Part shown: piece by piece, positions 1 through 7,644 of the stretch
How positions within the stretch are numbered: the stretch's first letter is position 1
How the letters are laid out: each line of letters starts with the position of its first letter
IMG/VR virus record: IMGVR_UViG_3300048918_000089
Coordinates: 1-64,000 of that record
Direction: 5' to 3' (one strand)
DNA length: 64,000 nucleotides
DNA from: a virus
Notes under the pieces: generated by a model
What the model saw: the letters and a program-made list of their open reading frames with translations, nothing else
The model's database searches: none
What the model was told of the DNA's origin: nothing
Translations under genes and position numbers: made by a program

Positions 1-422
1 GAGAGGCATGCCTCCGACATACAGATGGTCTCCTTGGAGACGCCGATGATCGACGGATTGAAGATGACCTGAAACTCGCGGGCCGATCCCATGACAAAGA
101 CGCGACGGTCAATGCCAATCTGATTTGCCGAGAGACCAATGCCGTTGAGGAGCACCATCTTGTTCTTCAGCAGGACAGCGAGGTCTGCCGCCTTGTCGCC
201 TTCAGTCTCAAAATCAAACGCCTCGGGACGCTTCGCGAGAATCGGCTCACCAATGAACAGGAGGGGCAGTTCCTTGTAGTCACCCCATGCGTTCGTGTCA
301 GGCTCCTCAATGACCTGTGCGTAGCCGCTGGTTGCAGGGATCTCTTCGGGCTTATTCACGAACTCATCAACGTACACCTGCATATTTTTCTTGCTGTCCA
401 AAATCAATACATCCGGTTCCAT
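1..422 (-). CDS. def: Peptide deformylase, partial (C-terminus beyond window)
   Basis: The reading frame is open from an ATG preceded by AGGAG to the window edge (140 codons). It shows the peptide deformylase motif I, GIGLSANQIG, at residues 94-103, followed by an IFNPSI strand and the second motif as SEACL at 136-140, whose Cys139 would be a metal ligand. The third motif (HExxH) lies outside the window. The family removes the formyl group from nascent N-terminal methionine; phage versions are known from T4-like cyanophages. Here about 50 residues precede the usual deformylase start, which is longer than in bacterial or cyanophage enzymes. It lies last in the minus-strand run after genes 46/47. 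The call is sure at family level; whether it is complete and active cannot be seen. Confidence 0.88.
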   Translation of the reverse strand, partial: MEPDVLILDSKKNMQVYVDEFVNKPEEIPATSGYAQVIEEPDTNAWGDYKELPLLFIGEPILAKRPEAFDFETEGDKAADLAVLLKNKMVLLNGIGLSANQIGIDRRVFVMGSAREFQVIFNPSIIGVSKETICMSEACL

Positions 423-435
423 GATAATCTCCTAG

Positions 436-684
436 TTAGATTTCTTTGCCGCAGGCGATGCACTGATCCCACGAATCGTTGTTGCCCGACGGATCGGGGT
501 GCCGCTTGAAGAACTCGGGTGGATGCTTGCACACGGTCTGAATCACCAGCTGGGTGACATTGTGCCGAATTTTTGCGCGGTGTGATGACACAGCAATTTC
601 CGTGTGGACTTGAACCTGCATCGCTACGTCAGCCCGCGCGAGTAGATTCGCGCGGTATTCGTTTGCCTTTGCTTCAATGTTCAT
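436..684 (-). CDS. Small Cys/His protein of unknown function (82 aa)
   Basis: I do not recognise this protein. The first half is polar and helical. The second half holds Cys52, His54, His62 and a C-x-x-C pair at 75/78, which could form one zinc site. Its ATG overlaps the stop of gene 46 by 4 nt (ATGA), so it is probably translationally coupled to the recombination nuclease, and the deformylase gene follows after 13 nt. The tight coupling makes it a real gene; its function is unknown. Confidence 0.7.
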   Translation of the reverse strand: MNIEAKANEYRANLLARADVAMQVQVHTEIAVSSHRAKIRHNVTQLVIQTVCKHPPEFFKRHPDPSGNNDSWDQCIACGKEI

Positions 685-2396
685 GATGTAAGTACCGAAA
701 AGTTCTGCTTCTTCTCAAAGCGAAGCACTTGGTGAAATTTGTCGAACAACTGGTCTCCCTTGTGCGAGATAACCCAGACGTTCGTGTCCTCACCCAGCGT
801 ATTCAGGAGGGACATGACATAGTCCGTACCGTTATTGTCGAGGGAGGAGTCGAACACTTCGTCCAGCAACAACAGGTTCGTGGATGCCGAGTTCTTCAAC
901 TTGGCAATCGTGCGCCACGTGAACACCAACGCGAGGTCGATCCGCTGCTTCTCACCTTCCGAGAATGACTCGTAGGAGAAGTCATCGCGGTGCCGCGATT
1001 TTATTGATTCATTGAATTGCTCGTCCAAAGTGAACTGCACAAAGAAGTCCATCGACTGTAGGTACTTATTGACCAGCTTGTTGATCGCCGGGAGATACTT
1101 CCGAATGATCTTGGTCTTGATGCCTGAGTCCTTGAGCAGTGACCCTGCGATTTCGAGGAAGTGGCGCTCCTCATTGAGCGCCGTCCGTCGCTTCGATGCA
1201 GCAACGACACCCTTGGCCAGGTCCTTCAGCTTTGCCTTCTCCGTCGTGATGTTCCCACCCTTGGTCTGCAGGTCATGCTGCTCAAGGATGAGTGTTTGGA
1301 CGAACCGCTGGTCAGCAATGATCTTGGCGTTCTCACCATTCGTATCGGCGTCCAGACGTGCAACCTCTGCGCGGACAGTGTTGATTTCAGACAACCGCGC
1401 GATTAACGCCTTATTCAGAGCCTCAAGCGACTCGACTGCACTTCGATGCGTGCAAAGACCCGCCTGCTTAGAATTGAGTGTTTCGATGCGGAAATCGTCA
1501 TCAATCTCCTGTTTACACGTCGGACACTCCAGGTTTTGCTCGTAAAAGGCGATCTCCTTTTCAAGGATTTCGATTGCGCTCCCGTGCGACAACTGTTCGC
1601 TCTGATTACTGTTCCGATCCTTCATGACTTCGGACAGATCGGCAATCTCAGAGAGAAGTACATCCTTCTGCAACGTGAGGGTCAGGATGTGTGCTTCCGT
1701 CACCTTAATGTGCTCTTCCGTTTCCGCAATCTTGCGTCCGATTTCATCGAGACGTTCCGTATGATCTGCCTGGAGCGTCTTGATGTAGTCCTCCTGCATC
1801 TTCGCCTTCCCGACGGCCAGCTTGAGGTCTGTCTCGACGTCCTGCAGACGGGTCTTCATGTCCTGGAGCTTGTCCTTGAGCACCTGATTCATCACCGTGA
1901 AAATCTGGATGTCCAGAATGTCCTCGATGATTTCACGTCGCTGACCTAAGGTCAACTGCATGAATGGTGTGAAGGATGCCGAACCGAGAATGACAATCTG
2001 GGTGAAGGACCGATAGTTCAGGCGTAGGATCGACTCTTCCAGATACTTCTGGTAGTCGCGCGCAGCCGCATCCTGGTTGAGCAGATTGCCGTCTTGATAG
2101 ATTTCAAAGATACCCGGGCGCATGCCGCGAATGACTTTGTACGACTTTCCGCCAATCTCAAACTCAATCTCCACGACACACGCCTTGGAGTTGATCGTGT
2201 TCAGGAGTTGAGGCTTGTTGATCTTCCGGAAGGGGCGCCCGAACAACGCGAAGCAGATGGCGTCGAGCATCGTTGACTTGCCTGAACCATTCTCACCTAC
2301 GACGAGAGTGGTCGGCGCCTTGTCGAGTTGTAGCTCCGTGAAGGCATTGCCTGTGGAGAGAAAGTTCTTCCAACGAACAGTCCGAAACGTAATCAT
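681..2396 (-). CDS. 46: Recombination endonuclease subunit gp46 (Rad50/SbcC-like ATPase)
   Basis: This is the SMC-type ATPase partner of gp47. The complex resects DNA ends for the recombination-dependent replication of T4-like phages. The N-terminal Walker A is GENGSGKS at residues 34-41. A long coiled coil is broken by the zinc-hook CPTC at 291-294. The C-terminal half has the ABC signature SEGEKQ at 479-484 and Walker B LLLLDEVFD near 508-516. The length of 571 aa is close to T4 gp46. The gene overlaps gene 47 by 4 nt, the usual 47-46 order, so both are likely made from one message. Confidence 0.97.
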   Translation of the reverse strand: MITFRTVRWKNFLSTGNAFTELQLDKAPTTLVVGENGSGKSTMLDAICFALFGRPFRKINKPQLLNTINSKACVVEIEFEIGGKSYKVIRGMRPGIFEIYQDGNLLNQDAAARDYQKYLEESILRLNYRSFTQIVILGSASFTPFMQLTLGQRREIIEDILDIQIFTVMNQVLKDKLQDMKTRLQDVETDLKLAVGKAKMQEDYIKTLQADHTERLDEIGRKIAETEEHIKVTEAHILTLTLQKDVLLSEIADLSEVMKDRNSNQSEQLSHGSAIEILEKEIAFYEQNLECPTCKQEIDDDFRIETLNSKQAGLCTHRSAVESLEALNKALIARLSEINTVRAEVARLDADTNGENAKIIADQRFVQTLILEQHDLQTKGGNITTEKAKLKDLAKGVVAASKRRTALNEERHFLEIAGSLLKDSGIKTKIIRKYLPAINKLVNKYLQSMDFFVQFTLDEQFNESIKSRHRDDFSYESFSEGEKQRIDLALVFTWRTIAKLKNSASTNLLLLDEVFDSSLDNNGTDYVMSLLNTLGEDTNVWVISHKGDQLFDKFHQVLRFEKKQNFSVLTS

Positions 2397-3445
2397 CCGG
2401 TCACAACATGCTGGGCTTCGACATACAAGGTCTTGAGAACGGTTTTGACACGATCCTTGTCGGTGTCCGTCTCAATCGCATCCACGTACTCTTCCAGGAG
2501 AGTCATCGTGTCCTCAATGTCGATGGCGTCATCGTCCAATGCGTCTGTCTCAAACTCCGAGAAGTCCTCAATGATCTTCAACTCCAACACGTTGTTCTGG
2601 TAGAGCGAATCCACGTACTTGTCGAAGGCATAGAAATCGGTCTTGTTGATAACGACCAATTTCACACACGAACCTGCGAGGGTCGATGCAGGTGTAATGG
2701 GTTTGGAATCGTCGTACAGCACCTTCTGAAACATCGTGTAGGGGTTCTGAATGAACTCCAACTCCAGTGTCTCTGTATCGAAGATGTGGAAGCCACGCGG
2801 GTCATCGTAATCACTCCAGGTCATCTCGTATGGTGACCCGAGGTAGTTGATGTTCCCTCGCGTAGACTTATGATGAAAGTGCCCCGAGCACACGAGGTCA
2901 AACTTGTTGAACTCGTCTGGCTCCAGTCCCGCATCGTTCGCCACACCTCGATACATCTCAAAGCCTGCAATCTCAAAGTGGCCAAAGCAGACCTTCGCCT
3001 TCGTGTCGATGATGGCATTCGCGCAGGCTTCGGCATTGGAGTCGCAGATCCACGGCACCAAGAGCACAGGCGTCCGACCGAGAATAACCTCAGCGGGGGC
3101 GTGCTCATACATTTGCACGTTCTCAAACTTCCGTAGGAGCAGATCCTGAGAGTTCACCTTGTTCGTGTTCTTGAAGAAGGTGTCGTGATTGCCCAGGATC
3201 GAATGCACCGTGACGTTCCGTTCCGCGAGCGGCTCCCAGAAGTATTCCATGCACGAACGGAGCGTCTGGAAGTTCACATATTTCCGACGGTCGAACACGT
3301 CGCCCAAGTGGACGACGGTTCGAATGCCCTGCGCGTCGATGTACGGGAAGAAGAATGTGGTAAAGAAGCGTCGGAAGAATGCGTCGAAGGGTTGCGAGTC
3401 AGAGCGTGATCCAAAGTGGGTGTCCGTGATGAGCGCAACCTTCAT
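2393..3445 (-). CDS. 47: Recombination endonuclease subunit gp47 (Mre11/SbcD-like)
   Basis: This is the metallophosphoesterase nuclease subunit that pairs with gp46. All core motifs are present: D8-T-H10, GD at 48-49, GNHD at 85-88, and the later histidine motifs GHFE and GHFHH. The length of 350 aa is normal (T4 gp47 is 339). The acidic C-terminal region probably holds the partner-binding part. The gene starts 32 nt after the glycosyltransferase stop; a weak TGATAAATC sequence lies there, but I do not call it a promoter. Confidence 0.97.
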   Translation of the reverse strand: MKVALITDTHFGSRSDSQPFDAFFRRFFTTFFFPYIDAQGIRTVVHLGDVFDRRKYVNFQTLRSCMEYFWEPLAERNVTVHSILGNHDTFFKNTNKVNSQDLLLRKFENVQMYEHAPAEVILGRTPVLLVPWICDSNAEACANAIIDTKAKVCFGHFEIAGFEMYRGVANDAGLEPDEFNKFDLVCSGHFHHKSTRGNINYLGSPYEMTWSDYDDPRGFHIFDTETLELEFIQNPYTMFQKVLYDDSKPITPASTLAGSCVKLVVINKTDFYAFDKYVDSLYQNNVLELKIIEDFSEFETDALDDDAIDIEDTMTLLEEYVDAIETDTDKDRVKTVLKTLYVEAQHVVTG

Positions 3446-3477
3446 TCGTAGCTCTCCTTGAGTGTGTCAAAGATTTA

Positions 3478-4650
3478 TCAGAAGTTTTCATGCGAGACTT
3501 CATGTCGATACGTTGAGGAATTCCGATCCCAGAACTCAGCATCCGTGCCTTCCATAATGTCGAGAATGCGACCAATCGTGCCATCATTCCAATCTGAAAT
3601 CTTGCCCTGATTGGGTGATGGGTCTTCTAGTGCCGCCCACACCTTCGTCTCTGCATCTTCAATCGACCACGGGACATAGAGTCGCGTGTAGTCGTTCGCG
3701 AACGTCTCGGGGAACGAACGATACGCGGGGTACACGACATTCGTACCGAGTGCATCTGCCTCTGAAACCGTGTTCGACACCCAATCCTGAAGTGCGCAGT
3801 TGAACAGGACGCGCGAGTCGTTGAGGATTGAGTAGTACGAATCCTTGCTGAGGTTTTCGTACACCTTCACGATGCCCTGCTTCTGGAAGAAGCGAATCTG
3901 ATTGAGAGCAGGTTGGTGATTGGATCGCAGTGGCCCGCCTGAAAGAAACGCGAACTCCAATTCGGGCACTTCCTCCTTCATCCTCGCAGCAAGGTCGCAG
4001 AAGAACCAAGGCTGTTTCTCTTGATCGGCCCGCGCCGCAAACACGACACGCTTCTTGCGAGCTTCAAAGCGAAGTGGCCACGTCACACGCGACTGCACTT
4101 CCTTCTTGCCGAAGGCAAGACCAGAGATGTTGTAGAGAGGTGCAGTCCACCCTGCAATCTTGGCATGGGCAACCATCTCCTCGTTCGTGCAGAGGACGCC
4201 GTCAACGAACTGATTGACCAGTGCCTCGTAATGACGCATCCACGGCGCCATGCCTGTCACATGGACGAAATCATCGGGGTCAATCGACTGTGCAAGACAC
4301 CGCACCCAAATCTTGGGACGATGCTTGGCCTCAACCTGATTGAGAATGTACGGGAGTGCTTCGATTCCTGGTTGGAACATGTCCTCGAAGTACACGACGT
4401 CCTCATCGGTCACCTGCCCCTCTCGCATCAGCTTCACGAGGTTCATCATCTGCGAGAGGGCGAAGTACGACCGCCCGTGTGCGTCGAGCACCTGTCCCGT
4501 GACGATGGCCCTGGAGTTGTCGAGCGTCAGTCCAGGAACGACCACGTAGTCGATCCCGCGGCGCTTGAACACCTCCTCGTTCCACTTCTGGAGTTGCAGA
4601 GTGTACCGACCCTCGTAGGGTTCAAGACCCAGGTAGAACAGTTTACGCAT
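3478..4650 (-). CDS. Glycosyltransferase, GT-B fold
   Basis: This is a two-domain GT-B-type glycosyltransferase of 390 aa. The N-terminal Rossmann part begins with KLFYLG. The C-terminal part has KRVVFAARADQEKQPW (start of the donor-binding domain) and a late segment with NTVSEADALG, where many family members carry the donor-contacting glutamate. The frame is open further upstream, but the ATG at 4650 is preferred: it has GGAGG nine bases upstream and overlaps the preceding gene by 8 nt. The acceptor is unknown: modified DNA, a virion protein or a host glycan are all possible. Its place beside the dpdA pair makes base glycosylation a conceivable but unsupported role. Confidence 0.8.
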   Translation of the reverse strand: MRKLFYLGLEPYEGRYTLQLQKWNEEVFKRRGIDYVVVPGLTLDNSRAIVTGQVLDAHGRSYFALSQMMNLVKLMREGQVTDEDVVYFEDMFQPGIEALPYILNQVEAKHRPKIWVRCLAQSIDPDDFVHVTGMAPWMRHYEALVNQFVDGVLCTNEEMVAHAKIAGWTAPLYNISGLAFGKKEVQSRVTWPLRFEARKKRVVFAARADQEKQPWFFCDLAARMKEEVPELEFAFLSGGPLRSNHQPALNQIRFFQKQGIVKVYENLSKDSYYSILNDSRVLFNCALQDWVSNTVSEADALGTNVVYPAYRSFPETFANDYTRLYVPWSIEDAETKVWAALEDPSPNQGKISDWNDGTIGRILDIMEGTDAEFWDRNSSTYRHEVSHENF

Positions 4651-5023
4651 CGTCTTGATCCTCCGGATCATACCTGAGAAATGCTCCGTTCTCTCCATCC
4701 TCAGAAACTTCAACTGAAATGTATCGGTCAGGATACCGATCGTTGATTGCTCTCAGGAGTTCTTCCGCCAACATCTCGCACGACTTATAATCCAAGTCGA
4801 GGACATTGTCGGTGTACATCGACTCCAGCCAGCGCTTGAACTGGATGAACTCAATGTCTCGGTCGTTGTGCATCACATCAATCATCGCATCAAAATGAAA
4901 GATGTGTCGATGAGGAAAAGCCAAGAACGACACATCCGCCAGATTCGGATCCGTGCCTGCAGCGGGATAGCGATGAATGCCCTCACGCTGAAAACTCACA
5001 GAAATAGACCGTGTGATTTTCAT
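4643..5023 (-). CDS. QueD-like T-fold protein without catalytic cysteine; possible 7-deazaguanine tailoring enzyme
   Basis: This 126-aa protein fits the 6-pyruvoyl-tetrahydropterin synthase/QueD pattern. His17 and the pair His38-x-His40 match the three zinc ligands. A segment DIEFIQFKRWL corresponds to the QueD IDF..LK helix. The C-terminal VEVSED with Glu108 corresponds to the substrate-anchoring glutamate. The QueD nucleophile cysteine, four residues before the first His of HxH, is replaced by Leu34. The gene overlaps dpdA by 4 nt, and a normal queD lies elsewhere in the window, so this paralogue probably does a different step on a pterin or deazaguanine, for example the decarboxylation assigned to phage DpdL. 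The fold call is moderately sure; the reaction is inference. Confidence 0.55.
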   Translation of the reverse strand: MKITRSISVSFQREGIHRYPAAGTDPNLADVSFLAFPHRHIFHFDAMIDVMHNDRDIEFIQFKRWLESMYTDNVLDLDYKSCEMLAEELLRAINDRYPDRYISVEVSEDGENGAFLRYDPEDQDDA

Positions 5024-6273
5024 GCAAATAGCTCCTCTAGAGATTCGCCTGGTGATTCATTCTTGATCGGGATTGACGGAATGCATCGCCCAGCTTCGTG
5101 AACCCACTTCTCAAAATCAACCCGCGACTTCACATTCCGCAGCGCGGCGATAGCCGACTGCTCAATCGGTGATGACAATAGGTTGAGTGCCTTGTCGGGC
5201 GAGTGCAGAATCGAATCCACTTCTCGCAGGAAGTTCATCAGCGAAGCAGTGAAGTAGGCATTGTATGCGAGAATCGGTTCCTCGACCGTACCGTGCGACT
5301 TCTCGTGCCTCCGAACCGATGTGTTCATCCCACGATGGAACGTGTCCAGATCGTAGGTGAACTGGGGAACGTTCTTGGCAATGTCCGCATGAATGACGTG
5401 CCACAAGTGGTTCATGTACCTCGACGGCGTGATCCAATCGCCATCAATGTGGTACCGTCCCATTTCAACGCCCGACGTATGCGTGGTCGAGTCATACGAA
5501 ATGTAGAGACGATCCGAGTACACACCCGACTGTAGAAATGTAATCGTCGGCAGCAAGCGAGTCAACGATCCCACCCCCAAAAGGTGAAGATGCTTGAGGT
5601 CAGTCGGCAGTTGCGTGAAGTAAAAGGCGCGCTTGATATCCTCAAGCATACCGTTACCTAGCGCAGCCGCCCCCATTGCAATACCGCCAATCTGCGAATG
5701 GAGTTCTTTCGGGATTTCCTCAAGCGCAAGTTCTGTCCACTTCGCGTAGGTGTCGAGATCCGAACCCTGAGCAATGAACATTGGCTTCGCGTTTGAATCC
5801 AATTCAATGAAACGAAGGATCTGATCCCGCACGTTCCGTCCCGACTCACGCGCGCAGAACTCAAATTTGTCTCGGTCGAAATACTTGTTCGAGGTGTTGG
5901 CTCGGATTGCGCGATCGGACACCAGTGTCACTGGGATTTCATCGAACGACATAGCGACGTCCGAATAGCGTCCCTGTAGGTCATAGACCTTTGCCTTCAA
6001 CTCAGGTGTGATCGACATACCCTGCGTGACCATCTGCAAGCCACCCGAATCAGCGTAGACCTGCTTGATGCCCTTGCCCCGATAGCAACGTCCGAACGGC
6101 TCCGCGAAGATTTCCTCTTGGAAGGCGTTGAACAGGAACGAGATGTAGTGCCCGCCCACGCCATGCGCGTTGGACCACATATCGTTGAGTTGCGTCATGA
6201 TCGGGTCGCGCCTCGTTTCTTCAAACCGAAGTCGAAGGAACGAGAGGCCCGAGGCTACGTATTCAAGTTGCAT
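5020..6273 (-). CDS. dpdA: DpdA-type DNA 7-deazaguanine transglycosylase (TGT superfamily)
   Basis: The protein (417 aa) has the tRNA-guanine transglycosylase core. DSGGLQ at residues 75-80 holds the proton-transfer Asp75. MSFDEIP at 108-114 matches the conserved M.FDE.TP block. IGGIAMG at 195-201 matches GGL..GE. LLGVGS at 231-236 precedes a strand ending ISYDSTT, where Asp261 is the likely nucleophile. I do not see the C-terminal zinc site of bacterial tRNA TGT. In phages this family (DpdA) exchanges guanine in DNA for a 7-deazaguanine. folE, queE and queD in the same window support a DNA rather than a tRNA target. The start overlaps the preceding stop by one base (TAATG). Confidence 0.87.
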   Translation of the reverse strand: MQLEYVASGLSFLRLRFEETRRDPIMTQLNDMWSNAHGVGGHYISFLFNAFQEEIFAEPFGRCYRGKGIKQVYADSGGLQMVTQGMSITPELKAKVYDLQGRYSDVAMSFDEIPVTLVSDRAIRANTSNKYFDRDKFEFCARESGRNVRDQILRFIELDSNAKPMFIAQGSDLDTYAKWTELALEEIPKELHSQIGGIAMGAAALGNGMLEDIKRAFYFTQLPTDLKHLHLLGVGSLTRLLPTITFLQSGVYSDRLYISYDSTTHTSGVEMGRYHIDGDWITPSRYMNHLWHVIHADIAKNVPQFTYDLDTFHRGMNTSVRRHEKSHGTVEEPILAYNAYFTASLMNFLREVDSILHSPDKALNLLSSPIEQSAIAALRNVKSRVDFEKWVHEAGRCIPSIPIKNESPGESLEELFA

Positions 6274-6779
6274 TATGATCCGAGGATCTTGAGCAGGTGA
6301 TTCGTCTGGTGAATCGCGTCATCCAACGCATTGTGATACGTGCCCTCGCGTGGAGCTTCAGGAATCTGAATGATTTCCTTGATCGTGCGGTAGCACCGAT
6401 TGTGATAGAACTTCCACGGGCGAATACGACCAAGCGCATAATACGCATTGTCCATAATCACATTGTCAAAGTCAGAGCCACAACCCCACGTGGGAATCGA
6501 CTTCGGCCCAAACCACTCCGTGAACTCCGAGAGCACAATCCCCAGCGGCGCCGTATTCTTCGTGAGCATCGCGAGTGCGGCAGGATTCTGTTCTGACCAC
6601 CACTGGATCGTATCCTTGGAGATGTTCAGACCCAGCGACTTGCAGTCCTTCACATCAACGGTGCGATAGAACTTGTCCGTGATGCCCTTCCCTACCTCAA
6701 ACTTCGTCGCGCCGATCGAGGCGATAGCCGCATTCGATCGGGTGGACATTGTTTCCATATCCAACATGACTTGAATCAT
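6273..6779 (-). CDS. DexA-like 3'-5' exonuclease (DEDD/RNase H-like fold)
   Basis: This 168-aa protein is an exonuclease of the Rv2179c-like/T4 DexA group. The first acidic pair is LDMET at residues 6-10. The second motif is GSDFDN, and the third is HNALDDA near the C-terminus with the catalytic His and Asp. T4 DexA degrades single-stranded DNA; the nearest cellular family members act on RNA, so the substrate here is not certain. The gene lies between a 58-aa gene (2-nt gap) and dpdA (1-nt overlap), inside the deazaguanine gene run, which may reflect only phage nucleotide metabolism. Confidence 0.85.
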   Translation of the reverse strand: MIQVMLDMETMSTRSNAAIASIGATKFEVGKGITDKFYRTVDVKDCKSLGLNISKDTIQWWSEQNPAALAMLTKNTAPLGIVLSEFTEWFGPKSIPTWGCGSDFDNVIMDNAYYALGRIRPWKFYHNRCYRTIKEIIQIPEAPREGTYHNALDDAIHQTNHLLKILGS

Positions 6780-6781
6780 TC

Positions 6782-6958
6782 TTAGTAACCGTCGTATGGG
6801 TGTCGTGTTCCGATTGTAGCAATCTTGAGTCTCTGGTAATCAGACTCAAACCTCTCGGCCCTGCGGTTGGCTTCAACACAGTCAAGTTTCAACTGGGCGG
6901 TGGCTTCCTCTAGCATGGCGATCCGATAGATGAGGTTGGCCCGTTCTTCATCTATCAT
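6782..6958 (-). CDS. Small hypothetical protein (58 aa), helical
   Basis: This is a short open frame that fills the gap between folE and the exonuclease. Its ATG overlaps the folE stop by 4 nt (ATGA), and its TAA lies two bases before the next ATG. The product is mostly one charged helix (MIDEERANLIYRIAMLEEAT at the start, then a Lys/Arg/Glu-rich stretch) with a single Cys27, and ends in HPYDGY. I do not recognise a family. The exact packing between neighbours argues that it is translated. Confidence 0.65.
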   Translation of the reverse strand: MIDEERANLIYRIAMLEEATAQLKLDCVEANRRAERFESDYQRLKIATIGTRHPYDGY

Positions 6959-7635
6959 TTCTTGCCTACCAGTGAAAGGAACTCAGCGCGGAGTTCGGGG
7001 TTCGCCTTAAAGCCACCCCCCATCTTGGACGTGACCGTTGATGAGTTGTGATCCTCGACGCCGCGCGAGATGACGCAATAGTGATTGGCGTCGATGACGA
7101 CAGCCACGTCAGGCGTGTCAAGGATGTACGAGAGTGCGAAGTAGACCTGCTCCGTGAGCCTCTCCTGTACCTGTGGACGCCGCGAGAAGTATTCCACAAT
7201 GCGGTTCATCTTCGACAACCCGAGAACCTTCTTGTTTGGAATGTACGCGACGTGGGCGACGCCATGAATGGTCACGAAGTGGTGTTCGCAGCACGACACG
7301 ACCGAGATGTTTCGCTCCAGAACCATTTCATCGTAGCCCATCTTGTTGTCGATGGTCGTGCATTTCGGAAAGTTCGCGGGGTCGAGACCCCAGAAGGTTT
7401 CGTTGACGTACATCTTCGCAACGCGCGCAGGTGAATCCTGTAGCGAGTCGTCTGAAAGATCCAGACCCAGTTCTTCCATGATCTTGGTGAAGTGCTTCTC
7501 GATGCGGCGCTGCTTATTCAACGCCTTCTTGCCTAGTTCTGCTGCGATGGTCGGGGTTTCGACCCCGTTGTCGAGCAGGTACTGGTGAATTACCAGACCC
7601 AGATTTGGGTCGGTCTTTGATGACTGCAATGCCAT
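6955..7635 (-). CDS. folE: GTP cyclohydrolase I
   Basis: FolE converts GTP to 7,8-dihydroneopterin triphosphate, the first step shared by folate, biopterin and queuosine/7-deazaguanine synthesis. The zinc ligands are Cys116 and His119 in CCEHH and Cys187 in HYCVISRG. The substrate loop LGLSKMNRIVEYFSRRPQVQ is fully conserved. The length of 226 aa is normal. The ATG has GGAG seven bases upstream. Here it should feed QueD and QueE and so the DpdA pathway; a phage copy would raise flux from the host GTP pool. The gene is followed by a coupled 58-aa gene. Confidence 0.97.
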   Translation of the reverse strand: MALQSSKTDPNLGLVIHQYLLDNGVETPTIAAELGKKALNKQRRIEKHFTKIMEELGLDLSDDSLQDSPARVAKMYVNETFWGLDPANFPKCTTIDNKMGYDEMVLERNISVVSCCEHHFVTIHGVAHVAYIPNKKVLGLSKMNRIVEYFSRRPQVQERLTEQVYFALSYILDTPDVAVVIDANHYCVISRGVEDHNSSTVTSKMGGGFKANPELRAEFLSLVGKK

Positions 7636-7644
7636 GTTTATCTC

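Noticed and set aside
5020-6273. The TGT-like protein as a tRNA queuosine enzyme
   Set aside because: The bacterial tRNA TGT zinc site is not visible and the phage context with folE, queD and queE fits DpdA better; not fully excluded.
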